In this document: positions 1-7,747 of the stretch, piece by piece | Position numbering within the stretch: position 1 is the first letter of the stretch | Layout: every line of letters starts with the position of its first letter | Origin: Gammaproteobacteria bacterium | GTDB lineage: Bacteria > Pseudomonadota > Gammaproteobacteria > Steroidobacterales > Rariloculaceae | Assembly: GCA_017577365.1 (NCBI GenBank) | Contig: PKRJ01000081.1 | Span: forward strand, 1 to 12,629 | Length of the DNA stretch: 12,629 nt | Direction of reading: 5' to 3' | Made by a program: the position numbers and the translations under genes | Notes under the pieces: model-generated | What the model saw: the letters and a program-made list of their open reading frames with translations, nothing else | What the model was told of the DNA's origin: nothing | The model's database searches: none

Positions 1-1
1 C

Positions 2-763
2 CCCATGGCGGCTCGTCCGGCCGCGCAGCCGAGGAAACCGGGACCCGCGCCGGCCGAATCGAGGCCGCAAACGGCCGCGCCGACCGGGAAGCCGAAAACG
101 CCTTCGACCGGTGCCGCGATGGCGGGCGCGGCAGTCGCCGCGCCGCTCGCCGCGTTTTTCCGCGGCGCCGGCATCGATCCGCGCCGCGTCGGTCCGCACG
201 ACGCCGAGGCGCTGATGCACCGCATCGGCCAGCTCATGCGGGAGCTGATCGCGGGCGTCTCGGAGGGCGTGCACGTCTGCACGCAGCAGCGGAATCAGCT
301 CGGCATCAAGACCGAAGGCGAGCCCGCGCAGAAGCGGAACCCGCTCCTTTCGGACGCGGGCGTCGACGAGAAGCTGCTCGCGCTGCTCGCGCAGAGCTGG
401 ACGCCGCAGATGGCCGTCGCGGCGATTCGCGCGGCCTTCGGCGACGTCAAGCTCCATCAGCACGTCTTGATGCGTGCGGTGCGCAGCGCGCTCGACGCTT
501 ATATCGCGCGTCTCGACCCGGACGAGCTCGAGCAGAGATACGCCGGCGGCGGCGGCCGTTACAGCCGGCTGCTCGGCGCGGCGAACAAGCTGAAGTACTG
601 GGATCTCTACAAGGACGTCTATGACGTCCTCGCTCACCATCCGCCGGGCGAGCTGCCGATGCAATTCGCCGAGGATCTCGCCGCGGCCTACGAGCGCGAG
701 GTCGCCGCGGCGGCGAATCCTGCCGAGGCCCCCGAGCCGTCGATCCGCGTCGAGGCGCTCTGA
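2..763 (+). CDS. tagH: T6SS-associated FHA-domain protein, C-terminal part (TagH/Fha type), 5' partial
   Basis: The reading frame is open to the left edge, so the 5' end and the expected N-terminal FHA domain probably lie outside the window. The ATG at 5 is probably an internal Met. What remains is a Pro/Ala-rich linker (about residues 1-47 from that Met) and then a helical domain (about 48-231). This domain has the features of the C-terminal domain of T6SS Fha proteins: an FxxGAGID entry, LMRELIAGVSEGV, an NPL segment (112-114), and the AFGDVKLHQHVLMRAVRSAL helix (144-163), then a KYWDLYKDVYDVL segment and the end of the domain near AYE. In known systems Fha is a cytoplasmic scaffold whose phosphothreonine binding turns on T6SS assembly. 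It converges on the phosphatase gene with a 9-base gap. The family call comes from pattern memory without a search. A free-standing short protein starting at 5 is the alternative. Confidence 0.8.
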   Translation, partial: PMAARPAAQPRKPGPAPAESRPQTAAPTGKPKTPSTGAAMAGAAVAAPLAAFFRGAGIDPRRVGPHDAEALMHRIGQLMRELIAGVSEGVHVCTQQRNQLGIKTEGEPAQKRNPLLSDAGVDEKLLALLAQSWTPQMAVAAIRAAFGDVKLHQHVLMRAVRSALDAYIARLDPDELEQRYAGGGGRYSRLLGAANKLKYWDLYKDVYDVLAHHPPGELPMQFAEDLAAAYEREVAAAANPAEAPEPSIRVEAL

Positions 764-772
764 CGCGCTGGC

Positions 773-1642
773 TCAGGCGGGCATCGCGACCGCGTCGCGC
801 GGACCGGCCTGACGTTGCGCGCGCGGCCGATTCGGCCGGAACAGAATGATCGTCAGATCGTCCGGCTTGCTCGGCTGGGACGTGCCGTTCGACTTCATTC
901 GGCGCAGCGCCTTCTCCACGAGACGATCCGCGGCGACGTCGATCGGGCCGATTCGCATGATGTCGACGATCTCGTCTGCGAAAAGATTGTCGAGGAGGCC
1001 GTCGCTCGCGAGGAGCACCGTGTCGTAGGTCGCGAGCTTGATCGCGCCGCCGATCTCGACGCGCATGTCCTCGGTGCCGATCACGTTGAACAGCACGTGG
1101 CGATCGGCGTGCTGGACCGCCTCGTCCTCGTCCATGAGCCCCGCTTCGACGGCGAAGCCCGTCGGCGAATGCGGCACGACGCGGCGCTTCACGCGGCCGC
1201 GCTGCCCGACGACGATCATCTCGGAATCGCCGACGTGGTAGCTCCGCAGGCGCCGCGCGACGATCTCGGCGACGACGAGCGTCGTCGCCGCGCCGCGCGC
1301 GAGATCGATCACGGCACGGTTGGCCTCCTCGATCGCGTCGAGGATCGCCGGCCGAAGGCTCGCCGACTCGTCCGCGCGCCGCGTCAACGTGCTCGACAGC
1401 GTCGACACGGTCAGGTTCGACGCTTCGCGGCCCGCGGGCGTGCCGCCAACGCCGTCGGCGACGGCGAGCACGAGCGTGTCGTCCGACAGCCAGATGATCG
1501 CCGCCGCGTCCTCGTTCGGCGTGTCCTTCTCGGGCGAGCGCAAGCTGCGCAGCGACACGAGCCCCTGCGGGAACTCGCGGTCCACCTCCACGACGTCGGA
1601 TGCGCCCGTGAACAGCTGGACGCGCTCTTTGGGCGCGATCAT
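773..1642 (-). CDS. PP2C-family Ser/Thr protein phosphatase (PppA-like)
   Basis: This 289-residue metal-dependent phosphatase removes phosphate from Ser/Thr. The PP2C motifs are in order: NED at 43-45, ADGVGG at 62-67 (metal-binding Asp 63), the ATTLVVA strand near 119-125, HVGDSE at 136-141, LASDGLLDNL at 211-220 (Asp 214) and PDDLTIILF at 260-268. It has no signal peptide or membrane segment, so it should be cytoplasmic. I chose the ATG at 1642 because it forms an ATGA overlap with the kinase stop codon, which suggests translational coupling, and because the open frame further upstream (to 2116) is only the kinase gene read in another frame. Beside a kinase and a T6SS Fha gene it fits the role of PppA, which reverses kinase-driven activation of T6SS. 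That role is inferred from position; the enzyme class is clear. Confidence 0.93.
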   Translation of the reverse strand: MIAPKERVQLFTGASDVVEVDREFPQGLVSLRSLRSPEKDTPNEDAAAIIWLSDDTLVLAVADGVGGTPAGREASNLTVSTLSSTLTRRADESASLRPAILDAIEEANRAVIDLARGAATTLVVAEIVARRLRSYHVGDSEMIVVGQRGRVKRRVVPHSPTGFAVEAGLMDEDEAVQHADRHVLFNVIGTEDMRVEIGGAIKLATYDTVLLASDGLLDNLFADEIVDIMRIGPIDVAADRLVEKALRRMKSNGTSQPSKPDDLTIILFRPNRPRAQRQAGPRDAVAMPA

Positions 1643-2937
1643 CGGGTCAACGCTTTCATGCACCAGGGACAGTGGTGCCAGAAATCCAAGTCGACGCCCC
1701 AGTGGCACGACGGGCAGCGCGTCCTCGTGCCGGGGAGCAGCCATGCACGCTTCAGTTTCGAGTGGCACCACGGGCAATAGCGCATGAAAGGCATCAACGG
1801 CCCCCGGCACGCGGGGTTCTCGCAGTGGTGCGTCGTATAGCGGCGATCGGAATACGTTCGGCTCGTCTCGACCTCGAACCCGGGGCCATAGCACCACGGG
1901 CAGTACTGCCAATCGAGCTTCGCCCCCTTGTGGCAGCGCGGGCACGCCGCGGGATACGTCGTCTCGAACTTGCTGCCGATCGGCTTCTCCGCGCCGCACC
2001 AAGGGCAGCCGACCATCGGCTCCGAGACCGGTCCCGAGCAGTATCGGCACTCGTACCGCGTCTCGAGCACGGCGCGGTACTTGCGCTGGAACTGGCGGAA
2101 AAGCACCTTCCGCCACAGCGTCGGATCCTCGGCGCCGTTCGCCTTGCGCGACGAGCGTTTCCTCTTCAGCGCGCCGTTACGGATCCGCTTGAACTCGTTG
2201 TACATCACGACCGCGTTCTTGTAGCGGTCCTCCGGACGGACGGCGACGGCGCGCCGCAGCCACTCGACGAGCTTGGGCTTGAGCTTCGCGCGAACGCGCT
2301 TGATACCCTCGGGCGGCCAAGAGTACGGCCACTCGATCAGATGCCCCGAGAACAGCTCGTAGATCACGAGCCCGAGGGAGAACACGTCCGACTGGAACAT
2401 CGGCCGGCCGACGGCCTGCTCCGGCGCGATGTAGCCCACCGTGCCGGACCCCGATGCCTTCAGCGTATGTTGGGCCACCTTCGAGAACCCGAAATCCGTC
2501 AACCGGAGGTGATTATCCGGAAACAGAATGAAATTCTCCGGCTTGATGTCACAGTGTATGACGTTGCAGCTGTGGGCATGGGCGACCGCGGCCAGGGCCT
2601 GCTCGGTCAGATGCAGGGCGGTCTCGGTCGAGATGCGGCGGCGCATCCGGTCCGCGAGCGACTCCTCGCCGAGCGGCATCGAGATCACGAAATGGCCGTC
2701 GATGTACGAGGCGTCGCGGATCGGCATGATGTTCGGATGCTCGAGCTTCGGCGCGAGACGCGCCTCGCGCTTGAAGTCGACGAGGAAGTAGTCGCTCATG
2801 CCGTTCTCGTGCGGCACCTTGAGCGCGACGCGCATGTCCTGGATCGTGTCGAGCGCCTGATACACGGCCGCGACAGGGCCGTTCGAGATGCGCCGTTCGA
2901 TGCGGTACTTACCGAGTTTCTGTCGAGCCTTCAGCAC
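1639..2937 (-). CDS. Ser/Thr protein kinase with four C-terminal zinc-ribbon-like CxxC pairs
   Basis: This is a 432-residue protein. The Hanks-type kinase domain (about 11-255) has Lys40 in VALK, HCDIKPEN at 128-135 (Asp130, Asn135), DFG at 148-150 and APE at 171-173. The glycine loop is weak: ISNGPVAAVY replaces the usual GxGxxG, and HCD replaces HRD, so it is a non-RD kinase. After a basic linker (252-266) come four CxxC pairs, each ending in CPWC: C297/C300 with C311/C314, C332/C335 with C346/C349, C372/C377 with C388/C391, and C408/C411 with C423/C426. These look like four zinc ribbons. No transmembrane helix is visible, unlike PpkA. The start is GTG; an in-frame TAA lies five codons upstream and leaves little choice, though the ribosome site is poor. 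It is the first gene of an operon with the PP2C gene. The likely substrate is the neighbouring Fha or another T6SS part (inferred). Confidence 0.92.
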   Translation of the reverse strand: MLKARQKLGKYRIERRISNGPVAAVYQALDTIQDMRVALKVPHENGMSDYFLVDFKREARLAPKLEHPNIMPIRDASYIDGHFVISMPLGEESLADRMRRRISTETALHLTEQALAAVAHAHSCNVIHCDIKPENFILFPDNHLRLTDFGFSKVAQHTLKASGSGTVGYIAPEQAVGRPMFQSDVFSLGLVIYELFSGHLIEWPYSWPPEGIKRVRAKLKPKLVEWLRRAVAVRPEDRYKNAVVMYNEFKRIRNGALKRKRSSRKANGAEDPTLWRKVLFRQFQRKYRAVLETRYECRYCSGPVSEPMVGCPWCGAEKPIGSKFETTYPAACPRCHKGAKLDWQYCPWCYGPGFEVETSRTYSDRRYTTHHCENPACRGPLMPFMRYCPWCHSKLKRAWLLPGTRTRCPSCHWGVDLDFWHHCPWCMKALTR

Positions 2938-2964
2938 CGACGACGAAATTTAGAAATGCTAATA

Positions 2965-2995
2965 ATTATCGCTGGAACGAGCGGCCGATACCGAA
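2965..2995 (-). promoter_or_regulatory. Possible promoter for the kinase-phosphatase operon
   Basis: An AT-rich island sits just upstream of the kinase start in otherwise GC-rich DNA. On the minus strand it holds GATAAT (2965-2970), one base off the sigma70 -10 consensus. A weak TTCGGT lies 19 bases upstream (2990-2995). The -10 is believable; the -35 is poor and the spacer is long, so this is tentative. The rest of the 273-base divergent gap up to the MerR gene holds only a small dyad (CGCGGT/ACCGCG, 3130-3144) and no clear promoter for the plus strand. Confidence 0.3.
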
Positions 2996-3210
2996 GCGGC
3001 CGACAGCGAACGCTCGCTGCCTTCCCCCCGTGCACCGTACCGCGAGACGCGGAGCTTCTCGGTCCCTCGTCGCTCGCCGTGCCGGTGTCTCGACCGCGCC
3101 GGTGAGCTAATCATCCGACGATGCCGCGGCGCGGTCAAACCGCGAAAAACGCGCCACGGCGGAGCGCGAGTACCGTATGCTAGCCGCGTGCTCGGAGCCC
3201 GGCGGCGGAG

Positions 3211-4026
3211 ATGAAACAACTGACGATCGGCGAGCTGGCCAAGCTGGCCGGAGTGTCGCGCTCCATGCTCCGCTTTTACGAGGAGCAGGGGCTGCTGAAG
3301 CCCGCTGCCCGCTCCGCGGCCGGCTACAGGCTCTACGCTCCGTCGGCCGCCCGTACCCTGCTGTTCATTCAACGCGCGCAGCGCCTCGGCTTCTCGCTGG
3401 CCGATATCCAGGTCCTGCTCGAGCGCCTCGGGCGCGACGGCCGCTTCGACCAGTCGGTCGTCCGGCTCGCCGAGGAGCGCTATCTCGCGATCGAGCGCCA
3501 GCTCACCGACTTGCTCGTGCTGCGCCACGAGATGGCGGCTTTCCTCTCGGATCTCAGCTCGCGCGTCGAGGCCGGCGACGGCAGCGGGCGCGATCTGTAC
3601 GAGCAGCTGATCCGTCGGGTCTGCGGGCACGAGCCGGGCGCGACGCCGCCGCGCGAGGCGCTCGCCTGGCTGCTCGAGCGCACCGGCTGCGCGCTCGCGA
3701 GCCTCGATCGCGACGAGCTGCTCGACGCGCTCGCCGGGAGGCACGTCCACGTCTGGCGCGACGACGACGGCTACAAGGTGCTGATCCCGGGGCACGACGC
3801 GCGGCTCGAGGCCGCGCTCGGAGCGATCGCGCGCGTCGAGGCCGACTGCCACGCCCACCGCACGCCGCGGCTCGAACGGACCGACGAGGGGTTCCTGTTC
3901 TCGGCCGAAGGCGACAAGGCCTTCCTGTTCGCGCAATTCTTCCTCGAGCTCGAAGCGGCGAGCGGACGGGACGCGCACGCGGACCGGAACCGGACGGAAG
4001 TCTCAGCTCCCGACGATAACCCTTGA
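3211..4026 (+). CDS. MerR-family transcriptional regulator with long C-terminal domain
   Basis: This is a 271-residue DNA-binding regulator. The N-terminus is a classic MerR winged helix-turn-helix: TIGELAKLAGVSRSMLRFYEEQGLL (residues 5-29), then GYRLY at 38-42. A long dimerisation helix follows (about 82-117). Metal-sensing MerR proteins usually end near residue 130-150; this one carries about 130 further residues that I do not recognise, with only three cysteines (138, 160, 213). C138-G-H140 and C213-H214-A-H216 are possible metal ligands. The usual metal-binding Cys near position 79 is absent (Asp80 there). Its stop codon lies inside the -35 box of the ATPase promoter, and the gene is tandem, not divergent, to its target. 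By position and promoter architecture it should activate the ATPase gene in response to metal, but the ligand is uncertain. Confidence 0.9.
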   Translation: MKQLTIGELAKLAGVSRSMLRFYEEQGLLKPAARSAAGYRLYAPSAARTLLFIQRAQRLGFSLADIQVLLERLGRDGRFDQSVVRLAEERYLAIERQLTDLLVLRHEMAAFLSDLSSRVEAGDGSGRDLYEQLIRRVCGHEPGATPPREALAWLLERTGCALASLDRDELLDALAGRHVHVWRDDDGYKVLIPGHDARLEAALGAIARVEADCHAHRTPRLERTDEGFLFSAEGDKAFLFAQFFLELEAASGRDAHADRNRTEVSAPDDNP

Positions 4027-4054
4027 CCTTCAACCCGGGTTGAAGGTCTACCCT
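4023..4054 (+). promoter_or_regulatory. MerR-type metal-responsive promoter and operator of the P1B ATPase gene
   Basis: The -35 box TTGACC (4023-4028) and the -10 box TACCCT (4049-4054) are 20 bases apart, the overlong spacer typical of promoters that MerR proteins untwist. A perfect 24-bp palindrome with half-site GACCTTCAACCC fills 4025-4048. The layout matches the zntA/copA type of promoter (known from ZntR/CueR). Transcription should start near 4061, giving a very short leader. The -35 overlaps the stop codon of the upstream MerR gene (4024-4026). Confidence 0.9.
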
Positions 4055-4082
4055 TCGCGTCGCGATTCCCGTGACGCTGCAA

Positions 4083-6320
4083 ATGTCGGCTGCACCCGAG
4101 AAAACCGAGACCCAGGTCGAATCCCGTCCGTTCCGATTCAAGGTTCGCGGCATGGATTGCGCGAGCTGCGCGACGACGCTGGAGCGCGGCCTCGCGGAGC
4201 TCGACGGCGTCGACGACGTGCACGTGAGCTTCACCACGGAGACGATCGACGGCCGGGGCCGGGTGACACCCGAGGACGTGCGCGCGCGCGTCGAGGCGCT
4301 GGGCTACCGGATCGTCGACGACGAGCCGCCGGCCGCGCCGAGCGACGGGCACGGCGGCGTGCGCGGCTTTCTCGCCTTCGTGTGGCGCGACAAAGCGTTG
4401 CGGCTCGCGCTCGCCCTCGGCGCCGCGGTGCTCGCGACGTCGCCGCTGCTGTTCGCCGGCCCGGAGCCGCTCCGCCTCGGCGCGGTGCTGCTGCATCTCG
4501 CGGTGATCGCGATCGTCGGCTACCCGATCGCGCGCCGCGGCGTCGCGTCGCTGCTCTTCGCGCGCCGCGTCACGATCGACCTGCTGATGGCCGCGGCCGC
4601 GGTCGGCGCCGTTGCGATCGGCGCGTCCGGCGAAGCCGCGGCCGTGATCCTCCTGTTCACGCTCGGCGAAGCGCTCGAGGCGTATAGCGCCGCGCGCGCG
4701 CGCGCTTCGCTCGGCAGCCTGCTCGCGCTTCGGCCGGCGGAGGCGACGGTCGTTCGCGAGCACGGCGGTCATCGCGACTACCGCGTCGTGCCGGTCGGCG
4801 ACCTCGCCCCGGGCGACCGCGTGCTCGTCAAGCCGGGCGAGCGGATTCCCGCCGATGGGCGCGTCGTGGCAGGCGCCTCGACCGTCGACCAGTCGGCGAT
4901 CACCGGCGAAGCGGTGCCCGTGACGGTCACGGCCGGCGAGGAGAGCGAGGTCTTCGCCGGCACGATCAACATCGACGGCACGCTCGAGATCGAGGTCGGG
5001 CGCGAGCCCGAGGATTTCACGATCTCCCAGATCGCCCGTCTCGTCGAGCAGGCGCAGTCGCAGCGCTCGCCGGCCGAGCGCTTCGTCGATCGTTTCGCGG
5101 AGTGGTATACGCCGCTGGTCGTCGCGCTCGCGGTCGCCGTCGCGGTCGTGCCGCCGCTCGCGTTCGGTCAGCCGTTTCTGTCGCCGGCCGACGGCGCGCC
5201 CGGCTGGCTGTACCGCGGCCTCGCGCTGCTGATCATCGCGTGTCCATGCGCGCTGATCGTCAGCATTCCCGTCACGGTCGTGAGCGCGCTCACGCGGCTC
5301 GCTCATCTCGGCGTCCTCGTGCGCGGCGGGGCCAACCTCGACGAGCTCGCGCGGACGACCGTCTTCGCGTTCGACAAGACGGGCACGCTGACGCGGGGTC
5401 GGCCGACGGTATCCGGCGTCCGCTCGTTCGAATGCGCGCATACCGAGGCGCACCTGACCGAATGCGCGCCCTGCGACGAGATCGTCGCGCTCGCGGCGTC
5501 GGTCGAGCGCGGCTCGGCACACCCGTTCGCGCGCGCGGTCGTGCACGCGGCCGAGGAGCGCCGCGTCGGGCAGCGCTACCCGCACGCCGCGGATATCACG
5601 TCACACATGGGACGCGGCGTGAGCGGCACGCTGAACGGGCGGCGGGTGACCGTCGGGAACGCGTCGCTGTTCGCCGAGCTCGAGCATTTCGACGAGCTCG
5701 TCGCGGCACAGCATCCCTCGTCGAGCCTCGTGTTCGTCGGCGAAGACGGAAACCTCAAGGGCTACATCACCGTCGAGGATCGGCCGCGGCCGACGACCGC
5801 CGCGGCGTTGAAAGCCCTGAAGGCGCTCGACCCGCGCCATCGGCTCGTGATGCTGACCGGCGACCGGCGCGGCGTCGCCGAGCGGTTGGCCGCGGAGCTT
5901 CCGGAGATCGACGAGGTCCATGCCGAGCTCCTGCCCGAGCAGAAGCTCGAGACGGTGCAGCGGCTCGAGGCGCGTCACGGCACCGTCGCGATGATCGGGG
6001 ACGGCATCAACGACACGCCCGCGCTCGCCGGCGCGCGGCTCGGGATCGCGATGGGCGGCGCGGGCGCACATCACGCGATGGAGATCGCCGACGTCGTGCT
6101 GATGCAGGACGATCTCGAGCGCCTGCCGCAGGCCGTGCGCATCAGCCGCAAGACGCGGCGGCTGATCCGCGAGAACATCGTGCTGAGCCTCGGGCTGAAG
6201 ATCGCTTTCCTTGCGCTCGCGGTGCCGGGCCTCGCGACGCTGTGGATGGCCGTGCTCGCGGACGTCGGCGCGACCGTCCTCGTCACGCTGAACGGGATGC
6301 GAATGCTGCGGGCGGAATGA
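4083..6320 (+). CDS. zntA: P1B-type heavy-metal-exporting ATPase, Zn/Cd/Pb class
   Basis: This 745-residue inner-membrane pump exports divalent soft metals using ATP. Domains in order: an N-terminal HMA metal-binding domain with GMDCASC (Cys26, Cys29); the first membrane helices (about 105-200); an actuator domain with TGEAVP at 274-279; the membrane metal site CPC at 387-389; the phosphorylated Asp431 in DKTGTLT; the His-Pro of P1B pumps at 480-481; the TGD segment at 592-594 and GDGINDTPA at 639-647; and a last helix with LADVGATVLVT (Asp727). CPC together with that final-helix Asp marks the Zn/Cd/Pb subgroup rather than the copper one. The nucleotide-binding domain carries an extra Cys/His cluster (C451, H453, H457, C461, C464). 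I prefer the ATG at 4083; an in-frame GTG at 4071 would add four residues but leaves almost no leader. It is regulated by the MerR-type promoter just upstream. Confidence 0.94.
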   Translation: MSAAPEKTETQVESRPFRFKVRGMDCASCATTLERGLAELDGVDDVHVSFTTETIDGRGRVTPEDVRARVEALGYRIVDDEPPAAPSDGHGGVRGFLAFVWRDKALRLALALGAAVLATSPLLFAGPEPLRLGAVLLHLAVIAIVGYPIARRGVASLLFARRVTIDLLMAAAAVGAVAIGASGEAAAVILLFTLGEALEAYSAARARASLGSLLALRPAEATVVREHGGHRDYRVVPVGDLAPGDRVLVKPGERIPADGRVVAGASTVDQSAITGEAVPVTVTAGEESEVFAGTINIDGTLEIEVGREPEDFTISQIARLVEQAQSQRSPAERFVDRFAEWYTPLVVALAVAVAVVPPLAFGQPFLSPADGAPGWLYRGLALLIIACPCALIVSIPVTVVSALTRLAHLGVLVRGGANLDELARTTVFAFDKTGTLTRGRPTVSGVRSFECAHTEAHLTECAPCDEIVALAASVERGSAHPFARAVVHAAEERRVGQRYPHAADITSHMGRGVSGTLNGRRVTVGNASLFAELEHFDELVAAQHPSSSLVFVGEDGNLKGYITVEDRPRPTTAAALKALKALDPRHRLVMLTGDRRGVAERLAAELPEIDEVHAELLPEQKLETVQRLEARHGTVAMIGDGINDTPALAGARLGIAMGGAGAHHAMEIADVVLMQDDLERLPQAVRISRKTRRLIRENIVLSLGLKIAFLALAVPGLATLWMAVLADVGATVLVTLNGMRMLRAE

Positions 6321-7722
6321 CCTTGCCGGGATTCATGATGCCGTTCGGATCGAGCGCCCGTTTCAGCGCGGCCATCGCCGCCAGGGCCTGCGGCGAGCGA
6401 TAGCGCTCGAGCTCGGCGATCTTGAGCACGCCTACGCCGTGCTCGGCGCTGAAGCTCCCGCCGAGCCGCGCGGCCGCGTCGTGCACGGCGCACGACAGCT
6501 TCGCGCCCCACCTGTCGCGAAACTCCGCGAAAGGGTCTTCCTGTGGCGGCAAGAGGTTGTAATGCAGGTTCCCGTCGCCGATATGCCCGTAGACCGAGCG
6601 CCGGTGCGGCGCGATCCGATCGAGCTCCGCGCCGGCGAGCGCGAGGAAGCGCGGCACGTCGGATATCCGCACGGAGACATCGTGCTTCACGGCGCCGCCT
6701 TCGCGGCGCTCGGCTTCCGGTATGGTCTCTCGAAGCCGCCACAGCGCGTCACGCTGCGCGCCCGATTCGGCGAGCACGCCGTCGACGATCTCGCCCGCCT
6801 CGGCCGCGCGCTCGACGATCCGCTCGAGCTTCTCCCGTAGCGCGGCCGGCGCGTCGCTCGACGCGAGCTCGAGCAGCAGATAGTGCTCGTGCGCGCGATC
6901 GAGCGGATCGCGAGCGCCTTCGATGTGCCGCAGCACGAGCTCGAGCGACGCGCGCGAGACGTACTCGGCCGAGACGACCCGGTCGCCGCTCTCGTCGCGC
7001 GCCCGGCCGAGCAGCGCAATCGCCGTCGCGGGGCTCGACACCGCGAGCCACGCGGTCTCGGTCGATCGAGGCCGCGGAAAGAGTTTCAGCACGGCCGCGG
7101 TGACGAGGCCGAGCGTGCCTTCGGAGCCGACGAAGACCGATGCCAGGTGGTAGCCCGTATTGTCCTTGCGCAGCCCCTTGAGCTCGGACAGCACGTCGCC
7201 GCTCGGCAGCACGACCTCGAGCCCGAGCACGAGATCTCGCATCGTCCCGTAGCGCAGCACCGCGAGACCGCCGGCATTCGTCGCGACGTTGCCACCGATC
7301 CGGCACGAGCCTTCCGAGGCCATGCTGAGCGGGAAGAGCAGCCCGTGCTTCGCGGCTTCCGCCTGCGCGTCGGCGAGAACGACGCCCGCTTCGGCCGTGA
7401 GCGTGAACCCGACCGGATCGATCTCGCGGATGCGATTCATGCGCGTCATCACGACGAGCACGTGACGTTCCGCGTCGAACGGCGTCGCGCCGCCGCAGTA
7501 GCCGGTATTGCCTCCCTGCGGCACGACGCCGAGTCGCGCGCGATTGCAGATCGCGAGGATCCGCGAGCACTCGTCGACGGTGCTCGGCCGGACGATCAGC
7601 GCGGCCGAGCCTCGATACAGACGCCGCTCGTCGACGAGATACCGTTCCGCTTCCGTCGGCGGAACGATCCCCTCCGGTCCGACGATCTCGGCGATCCGTC
7701 GCAGTGCGTCTCGGCGGTCCAT
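6283..7722 (-). CDS. FAD-linked oxidase, GlcD / D-2-hydroxyglutarate dehydrogenase-like
   Basis: This 479-residue flavoenzyme oxidises a D-2-hydroxy acid. The FAD-binding (PCMH) half shows PQGGNTGYCGG (68-78), GGNVATNAGG (143-152), a DNTGYHL segment at 187-193 and VGSEGTLGLVT (198-208). The C-terminal half has KHDVSV (346-351), GHIGDGNLHYN (379-389) with the family's metal/substrate histidines, AEHGVGVLK (426-434) and MNPGKV (463-468). Length and motif order are complete. The motifs resemble D-2-hydroxyglutarate or D-lactate dehydrogenases; the exact substrate cannot be read from sequence. It lies 25 bases downstream of the marC-like gene on the same strand, so they are probably cotranscribed. 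Its last 38 bases overlap the 3' end of the ATPase gene in convergent orientation. The start ATG at 7722 has GGGTGA a few bases upstream. Confidence 0.92.
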   Translation of the reverse strand: MDRRDALRRIAEIVGPEGIVPPTEAERYLVDERRLYRGSAALIVRPSTVDECSRILAICNRARLGVVPQGGNTGYCGGATPFDAERHVLVVMTRMNRIREIDPVGFTLTAEAGVVLADAQAEAAKHGLLFPLSMASEGSCRIGGNVATNAGGLAVLRYGTMRDLVLGLEVVLPSGDVLSELKGLRKDNTGYHLASVFVGSEGTLGLVTAAVLKLFPRPRSTETAWLAVSSPATAIALLGRARDESGDRVVSAEYVSRASLELVLRHIEGARDPLDRAHEHYLLLELASSDAPAALREKLERIVERAAEAGEIVDGVLAESGAQRDALWRLRETIPEAERREGGAVKHDVSVRISDVPRFLALAGAELDRIAPHRRSVYGHIGDGNLHYNLLPPQEDPFAEFRDRWGAKLSCAVHDAAARLGGSFSAEHGVGVLKIAELERYRSPQALAAMAALKRALDPNGIMNPGKVIPPAAFASRSA

Positions 7723-7747
7723 TCGTCACCCGTCCCGCGATTGCGCG

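Noticed and set aside
1643..2116. A 158-residue N-terminal extension of the PP2C phosphatase.
   Set aside because: It is the kinase zinc-ribbon region read in another frame; PP2C homology begins right after the ATG at 1642, which overlaps the kinase stop.
1672..3105. A 477-codon open frame on the plus strand opposite the kinase.
   Set aside because: It is a shadow of the kinase gene; the product is Arg/Leu/Ala-rich with no motif.
3130..3144. Small hairpin CGCGGT-CAA-ACCGCG followed by an A-run, as a terminator.
   Set aside because: The run is A on the plus strand and lies upstream of the stem on the minus strand, so it is in the wrong place for a terminator on either strand.
3771..5585. A 604-codon open frame on the minus strand opposite the MerR and ATPase genes.
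   Set aside because: The sense strand encodes clear MerR and P1B ATPase proteins. The antisense product is Arg/Asp-rich low-complexity, as expected from GC-rich codon use, and has no recognisable domain.
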